From Oscillospiraceae bacterium (GTDB lineage Bacteria > Bacillota > Clostridia > Oscillospirales > Oscillospiraceae): DNA of 5,437 nucleotides. The notes beneath the pieces are model-generated. The model was not told the origin of the DNA and did no database searches. It saw nothing but the letters and a program-made list of their open reading frames with translations. The stretch's first letter is position 1, and every line of letters starts with the position of its first letter. A program made the translations under genes and the position numbers. Shown here piece after piece: positions 5,424 through 5,437 of the stretch. The stretch covers positions 1 to 5,437 of the forward strand of contig JAISTA010000133.1 in assembly GCA_031272845.1 (NCBI GenBank), given 5' to 3'.

Positions 5424-5437
5424 TTTATGCCGGGCAA

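Larger units (their letters stand above)
5103..5437. other. Non-coding tail with repeats; no convincing gene
   Basis: This 335-base stretch after the last regulator holds no protein that I recognise. The open frames here give compositions rich in Arg, Cys and Gly that look random, and no start has a convincing ribosome binding site. The + strand is rich in G and T from about 5120 to 5300. It holds an inverted repeat CCGCAAGT (5158-5165) / ACTTGCGG (5205-5212), an 11-bp direct repeat ACTTGCGGCGG (5205-5215 and 5240-5250), a hairpin TAGCTTC/GAAGCTA (5302-5308 and 5319-5325), and two stronger hairpins listed separately. The concentration of small repeats suggests an interspersed intergenic repeat that may continue past the window edge. 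Confidence 0.6.

Overview
This window looks like chromosomal DNA from a moderately GC-rich member of the Firmicutes, most likely a Clostridia-type gut or rumen anaerobe. The grounds are strong purine-rich ribosome binding sites 6-9 bases before the starts, a VanZ-like membrane protein, a clostridial-style macrodomain, and AraC-type regulators fused to GyrI-like effector domains. The taxonomic placement is an inference from style, not from a marker gene. All recognisable genes are on the + strand.

Layout: (1) 3-701, a short QueG-like protein with two 4Fe-4S clusters. (2) 773-1339, a VanZ-family membrane protein. (3) 1351-2060, a broken RimJ/RimL-type GNAT acetyltransferase. It carries a +1 frameshift, a nonsense codon and a 155-bp palindromic miniature transposon (MITE). 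(4) 2062-2508, an intact GNAT acetyltransferase. (5) 2509-2676, an intergenic stretch with nested inverted repeats. (6) 2677-3165, a macrodomain (ADP-ribose-type hydrolase family) protein. (7) 3270-4175 and 4251-5102, two tandem AraC-type regulators with GyrI-like ligand-binding domains. (8) 5103-5437, no convincing gene, but several inverted repeats including two perfect hairpins close together.

The genes read as an accessory neighbourhood of small stress, modification and sensing functions rather than one pathway. Nothing in the sequence ties them into a single biochemical system. The best-supported unusual observation is the MITE: cutting out exactly 157 bp (element plus one TA copy) restores the reading frame and the expected C-terminus of the interrupted acetyltransferase. 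The second lies in the two AraC-GyrI genes. Each has an in-frame Shine-Dalgarno sequence plus ATG exactly at the junction between the DNA-binding and ligand-binding domains, so each could also make a free ligand-binding domain. The third is that the frameshift in the acetyltransferase lies inside a perfect 14-bp inverted repeat, as expected for a templated quasi-palindrome mutation.
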